Shown one piece after another: positions 26,101 through 32,904 of a stretch of DNA of 64,000 nt. How positions within the stretch are numbered: the first letter of the stretch is position 1; each line of letters starts with the position of its first letter. The position numbers were made by a program, and so were the translations under genes. The stretch is taken from the NCBI RefSeq assembly GCF_940670685.1, contig NZ_OW711693.1, forward strand, positions 62,001 through 126,000. Reading direction: 5' to 3'. The notes under the pieces were generated by a model. That model searched no databases. It saw only the letters and a list, made by a program, of their open reading frames with translations, and was not told the DNA's origin. The stretch is from Anaeropeptidivorans aminofermentans. Its GTDB lineage: Bacteria; Bacillota; Clostridia; Lachnospirales; UBA5962.

Positions 26101-27836
26101 ACAGTGCCCGCCACGCCGCCCACATAAGCGCTTGTGCCGGTGCCGGTAATGCTGCCGGTACTGTAGCAATTTTGCACTGTGCCGTAAACCCATCCTGCTA
26201 CGCCGCCGGCACAAATTTTATTACCTGTATCTGTGCCGGATGCAGTAATGCTGCCCGTGTTGAAGCAGTTTTGTATTATGCCGGTATTAGTGACCCATCC
26301 CGCTACGCCGCCTGTAGATATGCCGACACCTGTACCCGTGACGTTGCCGGTGCTGTAGCAGTTTTGCACCGTGCCGGAAACCCATCCCGCCACACCACCT
26401 ACAGAGCCGCTTGTACCGGAGCCCGTGCCGGTGACGCTGCCGGTATTATAGCAGTTTTCCAACGTGCCTCCGTCAACCTCTCCCGCCGCACCGCCAACAT
26501 AACTGCTGCCGGTAACGTTGCCGGTGCTGTAGCAATCTTGCACTGTTCCGCGAACCCATCCTGCCACGCTGCCGACATTAATTCGGCCGGTGATATTTAC
26601 ATTTATCACGCCCAGGCTTTTCACTGCTCCCTCGTTTCCAACATAGCCGAACAAGCCCTGATAATCAACGTTTCGGTTAATGTACAAGCCAAGGATGCTT
26701 TTATCGTTACCGTCAAAGCTACCGGTAAAAGGAAATTCGCTTGTGCCAATGGGCATCCAGCCCTCTCCGCTAGAGTATGCCGAAAGGTTGAGGTCGTTCA
26801 TCAGTTTAAGGCTGACCTTTGCTCCCGCATCGTTGAATAAAAACAACTCCAGTCCGTTTTCCCGCGCATTCACCAGCGTGGCAATCTCGGCAAGCTGTGC
26901 CGCCGTAGTGATTTCCAGCGGGCTGTCTGTTGTGCCGCCGCCCGTCATGCGCAGCATTCGGCCGGCTGATTGCGGGATGTAGACCGTTATGCGGGGAAGC
27001 TCTACGCCATCCGCAAGGGCATATCCCTCACCCAAAACAACGGTGAACACATAGAGTCCCCGCTGAGGATATTCCGCATCATAATCATGGTCGGCCTCCC
27101 AAGTCACCGGGATTTGAGCCGCTTCGCTACCAACCGTACCGCTTACGGTTTCCGGGAATGTCGGTGCGATGGTGTTCTGCCAGCGAATATCGTCGGGCAG
27201 TTCGTCAAAGGCCGTCACCATGCCGCCGGTGATAACCGCTGCGCCTACCGTTACAGTAATTTGGGGCTCTTTTGCGCCAGCCGCAAGAGTGAAACCCTCC
27301 GGCAGCTCAGGCGTGAAGTGATATGTACCCGCTACTTCACCGTCGTATTCCGGCGATGAAGTCCATGTGACAGGCAGGGGGACGCTAATTTCATCTATGC
27401 TGTCCACAGTTTTCTCTACAGGCTCGGCCTTGGTATCGCTCTTTGTTTCTTGTGCATCGGAGGGAGAGGCGATTTCGGCCTCTGCTCCAGCTTCGGTATC
27501 AACCTTTTCATCCATGCCAATCGCTGATCCGCTTACCGTATCAGCGCTGTCCAGCTTGGCATCAGTTTCTCCGGAGTCCAACACCGGTTCTTCGTCTAAA
27601 ACTGCAAGCCGGATAGTCGCCGTTAGGGTATCCGGCAGCTCCAAATCCGCTTTGGATGTGCCGAGCGGCACGCTCCGCACCGTAATGTCCGACCCCAGCG
27701 CCTCAAAGGCGGTGATCTCACCGCTTGCGCCAATGGGCATGCCTGCTGCCGCCGCTGAAACAGGCATCATGCCCACAACCATGATGACGGACAACGCCAC
27801 AGCTGTGAGCCTTTGAATTGGTTTCCTTTTACTCAT
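20103..27836 (-). CDS. Giant cell-surface protein with GLUG modules, Ig/MBG-like domains, SLH and choline-binding-type repeats
   Basis: A 2577-residue secreted protein. ATG 27836 is used because GGAGGA precedes it; a longer frame has no ribosome site. A signal peptide (LTAVALSVIMVVGMMPVSAA) is followed by Ig-like domains to about 285. Three tandem modules follow to about 1490, each opening with a PYQITTPAQLAKLAELVN-type segment, carrying five or six GLUG-like repeats (GTVQNCYSTGNVTG pattern; 17 in total) and closing with a W/DW/GKLP motif. Next come YDG/MBG-like domains (about 1500-1960), a Listeria-Bacteroides repeat (NLNGGS...GYTFTGWDKAF), a Ser/Thr-rich segment, three SLH domains (about 2270-2450, encoded near 20478-21020) and WYYCNADGSLAKN-type cell-wall repeats to the end. 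SLH domains bind pyruvylated wall polymers. It is probably an adhesin under control of the divergent TetR. Confidence 0.88.
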   Translation of the reverse strand: MSKRKPIQRLTAVALSVIMVVGMMPVSAAAAGMPIGASGEITAFEALGSDITVRSVPLGTSKADLELPDTLTATIRLAVLDEEPVLDSGETDAKLDSADTVSGSAIGMDEKVDTEAGAEAEIASPSDAQETKSDTKAEPVEKTVDSIDEISVPLPVTWTSSPEYDGEVAGTYHFTPELPEGFTLAAGAKEPQITVTVGAAVITGGMVTAFDELPDDIRWQNTIAPTFPETVSGTVGSEAAQIPVTWEADHDYDAEYPQRGLYVFTVVLGEGYALADGVELPRITVYIPQSAGRMLRMTGGGTTDSPLEITTAAQLAEIATLVNARENGLELFLFNDAGAKVSLKLMNDLNLSAYSSGEGWMPIGTSEFPFTGSFDGNDKSILGLYINRNVDYQGLFGYVGNEGAVKSLGVINVNITGRINVGSVAGWVRGTVQDCYSTGNVTGSSYVGGAAGEVDGGTLENCYNTGSVTGTGSGTSGSVGGVAGWVSGTVQNCYSTGNVTGTGVGISTGGVAGWVTNTGIIQNCFNTGSITASGTDTGNKICAGGVAGWVYGTVQNCYSTGSITGTGTSAYVGGVAGTVSGTVKSCAALNSSISAVGYNVGVGRAAGIDTRNRLSGNMAYSGMTVNGVMVSSTDTDSINGMNVDASAIQTLWTTGALSDWDSSIWTLSEGKLPGFGTAIDMPEYIVDGSDPNFFGEGTSETPYQITTPAQLAKLAELVNEGNASYNAAHYRLMNDLDLSGYVSGEGWMPIGNAYSRSFNGTFDGNGNTIANLTINAVGGDYQGLFGKIVGGVVKDLGVAGVSINGRRYVGGVAGAIESATLENCYSTGNINSTANGSVGGIVGAACDNNMVKYCYSTCDVNSTGESLSQDRGGVVGLLCRGSMLQNCYSTGNVMRTGSTGYHSGSAGGVVGEVAGAIVENCYSTGNVSGAEITGGVVGSMDGDSALLRNCYGTGSVSDSYKAGGVAGQVKGGATVENCAALNPSVSGRGYVERVLTLYEEQGILSGNLAFDGVEVLKNTAPQSITSNANGVDGLSKTAAQIYTADFWTQAAGFTADWDTDIWHIESGKLPLLKNMGGQHAYMPEHLLPVGASVFEGAGTSASPYLIKTAADLAKLAELVNAGTSPYADPGRYYRLEKDLDLSSYASGEGWMPIGTSAKQFKGNFNGNNKTITGLTITRSTADYIGLFGYLYIGSKVQNIRIIDASVNGQNSVGGIAGFAWDAAVGNCAVIGNVSGDENVGGTVGRASSGTVQNCYSTGSVTGKDYVGGIIGYLEYAATTVQRCYSDSSVSGVRYVGGVAGDVSSSSVQNCYSTGNIKGVRYVGGVAGSVTSGSVQNCAALNPSINNASASDFGRVVGRNTSGSLLNNYAFSRIPGTWANKGLSAKDGADVTSQTLFGGRFWTTAGNWDTAAWDSGVWTFADGKLPTLTGLAGQSGDGGLYLTARDIQYATVGATDGLTYNGSEQIPALIFDGETLVKDTDYTVAVADESASDGTNAGTVTLTITGIGSFYGTINITYTIGKKPITIMPHPGQSKKYGEIDPILTFANGAGLAPGAFTGKLSRAAGENVGTYAISLGNLSAGGNYEISLAPVTVNFTIEQAKVSEITTTVDNANKTAYEMRTATTAQAVVDAAGLPSSVNVSTDGGTAVLPITWSTVSAYNAKTAIYVVVGTLTGNSNIEPNGVTASLTVTVTPVTAVPPTFSDTLVVISSDSSATAAELGSAILPASGSIMVEGQSVAYTVDWNGGEALDRTAVGTEQTFTGTISYITPPAWLTLPDSSTVSRKVSVTAKQAVIIGGITTANKAYDGASYAPSGTATVTGGSVPVNQLEWLYESTDSAGYRNSTAPTNAGAYKLTISVPESNPDYAGSEIFNFTIAKREITLVTDNKTVTKGGSLPELTYTVGNLAPGETKADALSTQPVLACPTFDGNTVGSYPITLTGGTATDNYTITTRTNGTLTVAEQTYTVTFNLNGGSRTGGGELSQTIAEGGAATAPTATRSGYTFTGWDKAFDNVTADLTVTASWSYNGSGGSGGGDSYTPGTPTITTPEKKPDQPVTATAPITAAGQNGAASASIPDKTVTDAIAKAQADAKAQGKTANGISVALNVTMPKGTTSLAATLTRNSLNSLVSAGVTELEISGAPVSLSLDLNALKEIQKQSSGDISISFTPVTGLSKAAKALLGNRPVYSITISYTDKHGKTQNISSLGSGKATLSIPYTPGKNEAVGYLFGVYVDGAGNATRIPGSAYDPNSRSLLLGTNHFSVYGVGYEAPSAKFTDISTHWGKESIDYVVGRGLLSGTSKTTFAPDTAMTREMLVTALGRLTGVDVKAYTTNSFTDVKAGSTFRPYIEWAYKKGIVQGIGNQQFAPDRAITREEVAVIFANYAKATGYKLPVTREAVTYADASSIGSIYKAAVTAMQQAGIMMGETNNRFNPKSNATRAEVSAMLHRYIKLTIDPDTAQGWALNDAGQYLYYKDGKALTGTQTIDGVKYFFNTDGTLKTGWVKDGGNWRYYTGNKVAVDWLDISDKRYYFTKDGVMVSGKWLEIDGKWYYCNADGSLAKNTKVDGYEVDKNGVRKTK

Positions 27837-27944
27837 ACCGTTTCCTCCACTTCGCATCCTAAAATTCCTATTGAATCTTCAAATGATCCCATACACTTTT
27901 GTCAGGCAAAATCCGAAAAATTGTGACCGTTTTAGATAGACCGC

Positions 27945-28049
27945 TTGAATTAAAGGCTGTCAGGTGCTATACTAAAATTGAAATGACCCAACTTAGTGAA
28001 CTAGGTTACTTACTTTGCTTATTATACTTTACTTTTTGAAAAAATTCAA
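27945..28049. promoter_or_regulatory. Overlapping divergent promoters with a central palindrome (TetR operator candidate)
   Basis: On the plus strand TTGAAT (27945-27950), 17 bp and TATACT (27968-27973) point to the TetR gene. On the minus strand TTGAAT (28049-28044), 17 bp and TATAAT (28026-28021) point to the giant surface protein gene. The predicted start sites, near 27980 and 28014, face each other. Between them lies the imperfect dyad ACTTAGTGAACTAGGT (27991-28006, 12 of 16 symmetric). A repressor bound here would block both promoters. Confidence 0.65.
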
Positions 28050-28064
28050 TAGAGGAGCGGCAAC

Positions 28065-28688
28065 ATGAGAGAGAAAAAGCCAGATAAACGAAAGGTGCAG
28101 GGAGCGGAAACCAAAAAGAAGCTGTATGAGATTGCCGAAAGGTTATTTACAGAACGCAATTTCTCCGATGTGAACGTAGAGGACATCACCGATGAAGCGG
28201 GTATCACCAAGGGCGCCTTTTATGTACACTTCGAGTCCAAGGATGCGTTGATCGCCATTTTGATTGCAGACCATGCCGCGAAGGCTGATGCGGATTACAA
28301 AACCTTTGTGGAAGCACTGCCCAATGATATGCCCGCCTCAGAGGTACTCCTTGCACTGACCCAAAAGATAGCCGATGAGCTTATGGATACCATCGGCTGC
28401 GAAAATATGAAAAAGATCTATCAGATGCTGCTGGCCGGAACCGTGGATACCGAAGCGGTGAAAGGTTACAGCCGAGAGCTTTATACGCTGTTTCATGGCG
28501 TATTAGAAAAGGGCATCCGGCGCGGGGAGCTTACATCTTCATTGCCGTTGGAGGAGCTTTCTCGACATTTTGTAATGGCAATCCGTGGCGTCAGCTATGA
28601 ATGGTGTGTCCGCTATCCCGACTTTGATTTGAAAGAACAAGCGATAGAGCATATCCGGCTGCTGATAGAGGGAATTCAGATCAAATAA
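28065..28688 (+). CDS. TetR/AcrR-family transcriptional regulator
   Basis: A 207-residue protein. The N-terminal helix-turn-helix occupies about residues 18-62: KLYEIAERLFTERNFSDVNV, DITDEAGITKGAFYVHFESK. The rest is the all-helical ligand-binding and dimerisation domain (LHVFHGVLEKG-like segment LFHGVLEKGIRRGEL). ATG 28065 follows GAGGAG. It is divergent from the giant surface protein gene, with a palindrome between their promoters. It is therefore most simply the local repressor of the surface protein and of itself. The inducer is unknown. A terminator follows at 28815-28862. Confidence 0.9.
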   Translation: MREKKPDKRKVQGAETKKKLYEIAERLFTERNFSDVNVEDITDEAGITKGAFYVHFESKDALIAILIADHAAKADADYKTFVEALPNDMPASEVLLALTQKIADELMDTIGCENMKKIYQMLLAGTVDTEAVKGYSRELYTLFHGVLEKGIRRGELTSSLPLEELSRHFVMAIRGVSYEWCVRYPDFDLKEQAIEHIRLLIEGIQIK

Positions 28689-28814
28689 GCGTGGTCTGTA
28701 TACCGACCAGCGCCTTGTTATCCTTGTGGTACTTAATCGGTCAGTGCCGTTCAGTGTCCAGTCTTGGCCTGTGGAGCGAAAAGCATCTAAATCCATTGAT
28801 ATTTTCCAAATCCA

Positions 28815-28862
28815 GCAAAGTGCCGTCCGCAAAAAAGCGGGCGGCACTTTGCATTTTGTTTT
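28815..28862 (+). terminator. Rho-independent terminator of the TetR gene
   Basis: GCAAAGTGCCGTCCGC (28815-28830) pairs with GCGGGCGGCACTTTGC (28837-28852) around AAAAAA. It is followed by ATTTTGTTTTTG. Confidence 0.85.
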
Positions 28863-28877
28863 TGTAGACCCCTTTAT

Positions 28878-29140
28878 GAAACCGGATTAGTAGTAAGGGG
28901 GGTATGGGTTTCAAAAATAATTCCGTCCAACCACCCTCCGGAGCGGGATAAATAGTAGAGGGTAAAATTTTTCCGCTCAGCTGCGTTGTGAAATCGGATT
29001 AGTAGTAAGGGAGTCTTATGAATTTTAAAAAAATAATTCCGTGCAGCAGCCCTTTTGAACGGGATAAATAGTAGAGGGATAAAAATATTTCAAGAATTAA
29101 TGGCTCACCCCCTCTCCTGAACCGGAAATATAGTAGAGGG
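28878..29140 (+). repeat. Five iteron-like direct repeats upstream of the RepA-like gene
   Basis: Five copies of a roughly 22-bp unit: GAAACCGGATTAGTAGTAAG (from 28878), GAGCGGGATAAATAGTAGAG (28941), GAAATCGGATTAGTAGTAAG (28990), GAACGGGATAAATAGTAGAG (29057) and GAACCGGAAATATAGTAGAG (29119). The spacing is 63, 49, 67 and 62 bp, so copies 1 and 3 and copies 2 and 4 form two alternating subtypes. The spacers also repeat (AAAATAATTCCGT at about 28913 and 29028). The last copy ends 34 bp before the RepA-like ATG. The arrangement resembles an iteron-type replication origin or autoregulatory site. Confidence 0.8.
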
Positions 29141-29174
29141 ACTTTTCAAAATCAAGACAAGGAGGAGGAACAAC

Positions 29175-30197
29175 ATGACGGAACGTTTTCACACTATCGA
29201 CGGAGAAATCCTGATGAACCAGCCGCTGTCACCCATCCGCTTTGTGGTGGAGGGACTGCTGTCCCACGGTCTGCATCTGCTTGCCGGTGCGCCGAAGTCC
29301 GGCAAGAGCTGGCTGGCGCTGTGGCTGTCGGTCACGGTTGCCAAGGGGGAGGAGGTCTGGGGCAATCGTGTACAGCAGGGAACGACGCTGTATCTCTGTT
29401 TTGAGGACAGCCGCCTGCGCATTCAAAACCGCCTCTTCGACATCACCGAGGACGCGCCGCCCAACGTACATTTCTGCGAGGAGAGCGTTCGACTGGGCGA
29501 GGGACTGGAGGAGCGCATCGGGCAGTTTATCCTTGAGCATCCCGACACGGTGCTCATCATCATCGATACCCTGCAGATGATCCGAAGGCCTGCTATGGAC
29601 AACTCCTACGCAAATGATTATGCAGACCTGACCGCCCTCAAAAGGCTGGCGGATCAAAACAGGATCGCGATTCTGCTGATCCACCATCTCAGAAAGCAAA
29701 AAGACGACGATCCCTTCAACCGCATCTCAGGAACCACAGGCCTATCGGGTGCGGTAGATACCAGCTTCACCCTGGTGGAGGAACGCCGGGGCAGCGGCCG
29801 GGCGACCCTGTCCTGCATCGGGCGTGATATTGAATACCGGGAGCTTGGGCTCCGCCGCAATGAAAGCAATGTCTGGGAGCTGGTTTCCGACAGCCGGGAG
29901 CATCCGGAGCTGCTTCTCCCGGACATCGTTTTTCTTGTTTCTGACTTTATGAAGGACAAGTCCGAATACCACGGAACGCCAGCCGAGCTCTCGGAGCTTA
30001 TCAGCAGAGAAGAAAACAGGATCAGTGACCGCATGGTTTCCCGGCTGCTCCTGCAGAACACGGAGGAGCTTGCCGGTCATGGCATCCGGGCTGTCACACG
30101 AAGGAGCAGCGGCAGGCGCATCATCGATCTGTATGCCGACAGCCGCAGTGACGATGGTGACGATAGTGCCGATAAAAATGACACCGCCCCGGTGTAG
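29175..30197 (+). CDS. RepA-like RecA-fold ATPase/helicase (AAA_25 type)
   Basis: A 340-residue protein. Walker A GAPKSGKSW (about residue 38), Walker B LIIIDTLQMI (about 128) and LLIHHLRKQ with SGTTGLSGAVDTSF further on are the RecA/DnaB-like core seen in plasmid RepA hexameric helicases. The C-terminal 90 residues look like a winged-helix (YHGTPAELSELISREENRIS...). Such proteins unwind plasmid origins. ATG 29175 follows AAGGAGGAGG. The five iterons directly upstream support a replication or maintenance role for the element. The stop codon lies inside the first copy of a 43-bp direct repeat (30187-30229). Confidence 0.8.
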   Translation: MTERFHTIDGEILMNQPLSPIRFVVEGLLSHGLHLLAGAPKSGKSWLALWLSVTVAKGEEVWGNRVQQGTTLYLCFEDSRLRIQNRLFDITEDAPPNVHFCEESVRLGEGLEERIGQFILEHPDTVLIIIDTLQMIRRPAMDNSYANDYADLTALKRLADQNRIAILLIHHLRKQKDDDPFNRISGTTGLSGAVDTSFTLVEERRGSGRATLSCIGRDIEYRELGLRRNESNVWELVSDSREHPELLLPDIVFLVSDFMKDKSEYHGTPAELSELISREENRISDRMVSRLLLQNTEELAGHGIRAVTRRSSGRRIIDLYADSRSDDGDDSADKNDTAPV

Positions 30198-30229
30198 AAA
30201 ATATCGACCCTGTTGACCCTATCGTCACT
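30187..30229 (+). repeat. Direct repeat R, copy 1 (overlaps the end of the RepA-like gene)
   Basis: The unit begins CCCCGGTGTAGAAA and ends CCCTATCGTCACT, including GACCCTGTTGACCCT. It recurs at 30446-30488 with one or two changes. An inverted AGTGACGAT lies just upstream at 30147-30155. Confidence 0.85.
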
Positions 30230-30445
30230 CAGAAGGGACGTGCGCCCCTGTTGCCGCCTGTACGCCCCTGTGTGCCGTTTTGTGGGGTGGGGGGCATCCA
30301 TACCCCATACCCGCCTGCAAAGAGCCGTGTCAAGGCTTTGTTGGGGAATGTGTGAAACGAGCCGGATGCGGTAAAGCGACAGGAAAACGCCCCGCCTGTT
30401 TGCCGGTTCTCACAGTAATGACAGTGACGTTCATGCAAGTGCCGA

Positions 30446-30488
30446 CCCCGGTGTAGAAATTATCGACCCTGTTGACCCTATCGTCACT
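30446..30488 (+). repeat. Direct repeat R, copy 2
   Basis: The same 43-bp unit as 30187-30229, spaced 259 bp. The interval and the following 320 bases (to 30813) hold no gene I can support. They are GC-rich, with small hairpins (for example CGCCCCTTCTCCGGCG at about 30747 and CCCTGCATTCGCAGGG at about 30772). The spacing and the position between repA-like and recombinase genes suggest a recognition site for an element protein. Confidence 0.85.
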
Positions 30489-30813
30489 TGGGCAGGGTTC
30501 CCGCCCCAAACCGAGCCGATTCCCACGGTCGAAAAGAGAGCAGGAGAAAGGAAGGTGGACGCAAGCGTCCTCCCTCCAGCCACAAACGCCCGCAGTGCGG
30601 GCGTTTTCAGGGCATCTCCGTAGGTGGCCGGTTTCACGGTTTGGCACGGTCAAGGTGGTCGCTTTCCCATGAAACCCGCATAAAATAAGGCTTTGTGACG
30701 TTCACCTTAGAGGTGGACGACCTCAAATAACAAAATTCCCCTTGCCGCCCCTTCTCCGGCGGCAGTACATACCCTGCATTCGCAGGGGAAAATTTCAAAA
30801 GGAGAAATGCAGT

Positions 30814-31059
30814 ATGAAAGAAACAACAAACTACGGCAGCTATGCCGCAAGCAATCCCCACATACTATCCCCCTTCGGCTATCCTGTTCTCACCTTCGAC
30901 GACACGCTGGCCGTTATCTCGGAGGAGGGATTCTTCCGGGAAAGAGAGATGATTCTGGAGGGAAAGCCCTTCAAAGTCCGTTCCTTTTTCCGGCCTGTTT
31001 CTTCTGAAACCGCCACTGATAAACTGCTCCGCCTCATCGATGCGGAGCAAACCCGGTAA
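30814..31059 (+). CDS. TnpW-like transposon-encoded small protein
   Basis: An 81-residue protein whose end VRSFFRPVSSETATDKLLRL followed by IDAEQ matches the C-terminal motif of TnpW-type proteins. These sit upstream of the large serine recombinase in Tn4451-like elements of Clostridia. Their molecular role is not established. ATG 30814 has AAAAGGAG 8 bases upstream; the longer frame from 30742 has no ribosome site. It is co-oriented with the recombinase gene, 83 bp apart. Confidence 0.75.
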   Translation: MKETTNYGSYAASNPHILSPFGYPVLTFDDTLAVISEEGFFREREMILEGKPFKVRSFFRPVSSETATDKLLRLIDAEQTR

Positions 31060-31142
31060 TCTTTTCTTTGGCATAGACTTGTGCGAACCGTTGCGGTATG
31101 ATGTGTAATACCGTATTCGGTTTGCCGGAAAGGAGCTTACAG

Positions 31143-32810
31143 ATGAAACAGGCAAACGAAAAATATACGATTTTATACGCAAGACTCAGTCAGGACGACG
31201 GCAGTCAGGGGGACTCCAACAGCATCCAGAACCAGCGAATGATGCTGGAGAAGTACGCAAAGGACAATGGGTTTGAGAATGTGAGGTTCCTGTACGACGA
31301 TGGTGCGACCGGCACGAATTTCAACCGGCCCGCTTTTCAAGAGGCACTGGAGCTCATCGAAAACGGCGAGGTTGCAACCTTTATCGTCAAGGATATGAGC
31401 CGGTTGGGTCGGGGGTATTTAGAGGTTGGTAGGCTGACAGAAATCGTGTTCCCAAGCTACGGCGTGCGGTTTATCGCCATGAATGACGGCGTGGACAGCC
31501 TCTACGGCGACAACGAATTCACCCCGTTCAAAAACATCATCAACGAATGGTATGCGAAAGACTGCAGCAAAAAGGGAAAAGCCGCCGCTAAAATCAAAGC
31601 GGAAAGCGGAGCGAGGGTTGGCTCAAGACCGCCCTTCGGGTATCAGAAAGACCCTGCCAATCCCAAGCGGAAAATCATCCCCGATGAGGAAACGGCACCC
31701 ATTGTCAAATACATTTTCGCTCTGTGCATGGGCGGCAAAGGCCCTACTCAGATTGCGGTGCAGCTTCGGGAGGAACAGATTCCCATCCCCGCCTATTACT
31801 ATCACAAGAAAAACGGAGTCAAGATTGTCGGCTTCGATCCTGTCCAACCGTACTACTGGTCATCCACAACCGTAGGAAAGATATTGGAGGATGAGGTTTA
31901 CCTCGGACACACCATCAACCTCAAGTACACCACACTGTCCTACAAAAACAAAAAGCGTATCAAGCGTCCCGAGTCGGAACGGGTAAGGCTTGAAAGCACT
32001 CATGAACCGCTGATAGACCAGACCACTTGGGATATTGTGCAGGACATCCGCAGGCACAAGCGCCGTCCAGCCAAGATGGCAGAACAGAATATGTTCTCCG
32101 GACTAATTTACTGCAAGGACTGCGGAAAGGCGATGGTGCTCAGCCGGGCGCATACCATGGACGCGGTCAAAAACAACTTCCAATGCGCTACCTACAGGAA
32201 AAGAGGCAAGGAAACCTGTTCCGGACATTACATCCGAGAATCCCAGCTCGCCGCCATCCTTCTGGACGATCTCCGCAGGGTGACCCACTTCGCAAGGCAG
32301 AACGAACTGCTCTTCGCCAAGCACATAACCCAAAAGAACGGCGCTGAAATCCGACGTGAGATTGCCCGTGTCGAGCGTGAACTGGAATCGCTCAAACGGA
32401 GGGACACGGAACTGAGCGCATTATTCAAAAGGCTGTATGAAGACAATGTTCTTGGCAAAATCCCGAATGAGGTATTCCGAAGGCTCAGTGACGACTACCT
32501 TGCCGAGCAAAAAGAAATCCAGACCGCCATCCCAAAAAGAGAGAGTGATCTGGAAAAGCTGAGGGAATTGGTGGCCAATGTCGGCGCCTTCATTGAAAAG
32601 GCAAGGAAATACACGGAGATCAATGAACTCACCGCGGAAATCCTGAACCTCTTTATTGAGCGGGTGGAGGTCGGGGAACGTGAGGAAAAATGGTCACACA
32701 CCGCCCCGCAGGAAATCAACATTTACTATCGGGACATCGGTTTGATGGACACTGTTACTGAAAAGTCCGAGGAGCTCGAAGCGCCGAGTGACCCGTCAGA
32801 AGTCGCATAA
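31143..32810 (+). CDS. Large serine recombinase (TnpX/TndX type)
   Basis: A 555-residue site-specific recombinase. The catalytic serine lies in YTILYARLSQDDGS near the N-terminus, with the resolvase-domain residues VKDMSRLGRGYLEVG. A recombinase domain covers about 170-280 (PPFGYQKDPANPKRKIIPDE). The zinc ribbon is SGLIYCKDCGKAMVLSRAH with CATYRKRGKETCSG. A coiled coil follows (REIARVERELESLKRRDTEL), then a DUF4368-like C-terminal region (TAEILNLFIERVEVGEREEK). These enzymes excise and integrate elements through a covalent 5'-phosphoserine link and a 2-base core, giving a circular intermediate. ATG 31143 follows AAAGGAG; the frame from 31098 is longer but lacks a site. The gene ends about 100 bp from the right end of the element, as in relatives. 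Confidence 0.93.
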   Translation: MKQANEKYTILYARLSQDDGSQGDSNSIQNQRMMLEKYAKDNGFENVRFLYDDGATGTNFNRPAFQEALELIENGEVATFIVKDMSRLGRGYLEVGRLTEIVFPSYGVRFIAMNDGVDSLYGDNEFTPFKNIINEWYAKDCSKKGKAAAKIKAESGARVGSRPPFGYQKDPANPKRKIIPDEETAPIVKYIFALCMGGKGPTQIAVQLREEQIPIPAYYYHKKNGVKIVGFDPVQPYYWSSTTVGKILEDEVYLGHTINLKYTTLSYKNKKRIKRPESERVRLESTHEPLIDQTTWDIVQDIRRHKRRPAKMAEQNMFSGLIYCKDCGKAMVLSRAHTMDAVKNNFQCATYRKRGKETCSGHYIRESQLAAILLDDLRRVTHFARQNELLFAKHITQKNGAEIRREIARVERELESLKRRDTELSALFKRLYEDNVLGKIPNEVFRRLSDDYLAEQKEIQTAIPKRESDLEKLRELVANVGAFIEKARKYTEINELTAEILNLFIERVEVGEREEKWSHTAPQEINIYYRDIGLMDTVTEKSEELEAPSDPSEVA

Positions 32811-32817
32811 CACGGTA

Positions 32818-32850
32818 GTCGGCAGGCAGCGAAATCTCACTGCCTGCCGA
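32818..32850 (+). terminator. Hairpin after the recombinase gene
   Basis: TCGGCAGGCAG pairs with CTGCCTGCCGA around a 10-base loop. No long T-run follows; it probably still terminates or insulates the right end. Confidence 0.6.
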
Positions 32851-32880
32851 TATATACCGCCCTACTTCACCACGGTTTAG

Positions 32881-32904
32881 AAAATGTCCCTATCATACCG
32901 TGGG
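32881..32904 (-). repeat. Right terminal inverted repeat of the element
   Basis: AAAATGTCCCTATCATACCG followed by TGG. It is the inverted match of 18680-18702. The half-hairpin GGGAAAGTTATGTCTTTTTT of the split chromosomal target begins at 32908. Confidence 0.8.

Noticed and set aside
20499-27816. Many plus-strand open frames opposite the giant surface protein gene
   Set aside because: They are shadow frames of a GC-rich repetitive gene; they lack ribosome sites and recognisable domains.
28878-29140. CRISPR array
   Set aside because: The repeats are only about 22 bp, differ between copies, have similar (not unique) spacers and lie without cas genes next to a RepA-like gene; iterons fit better.
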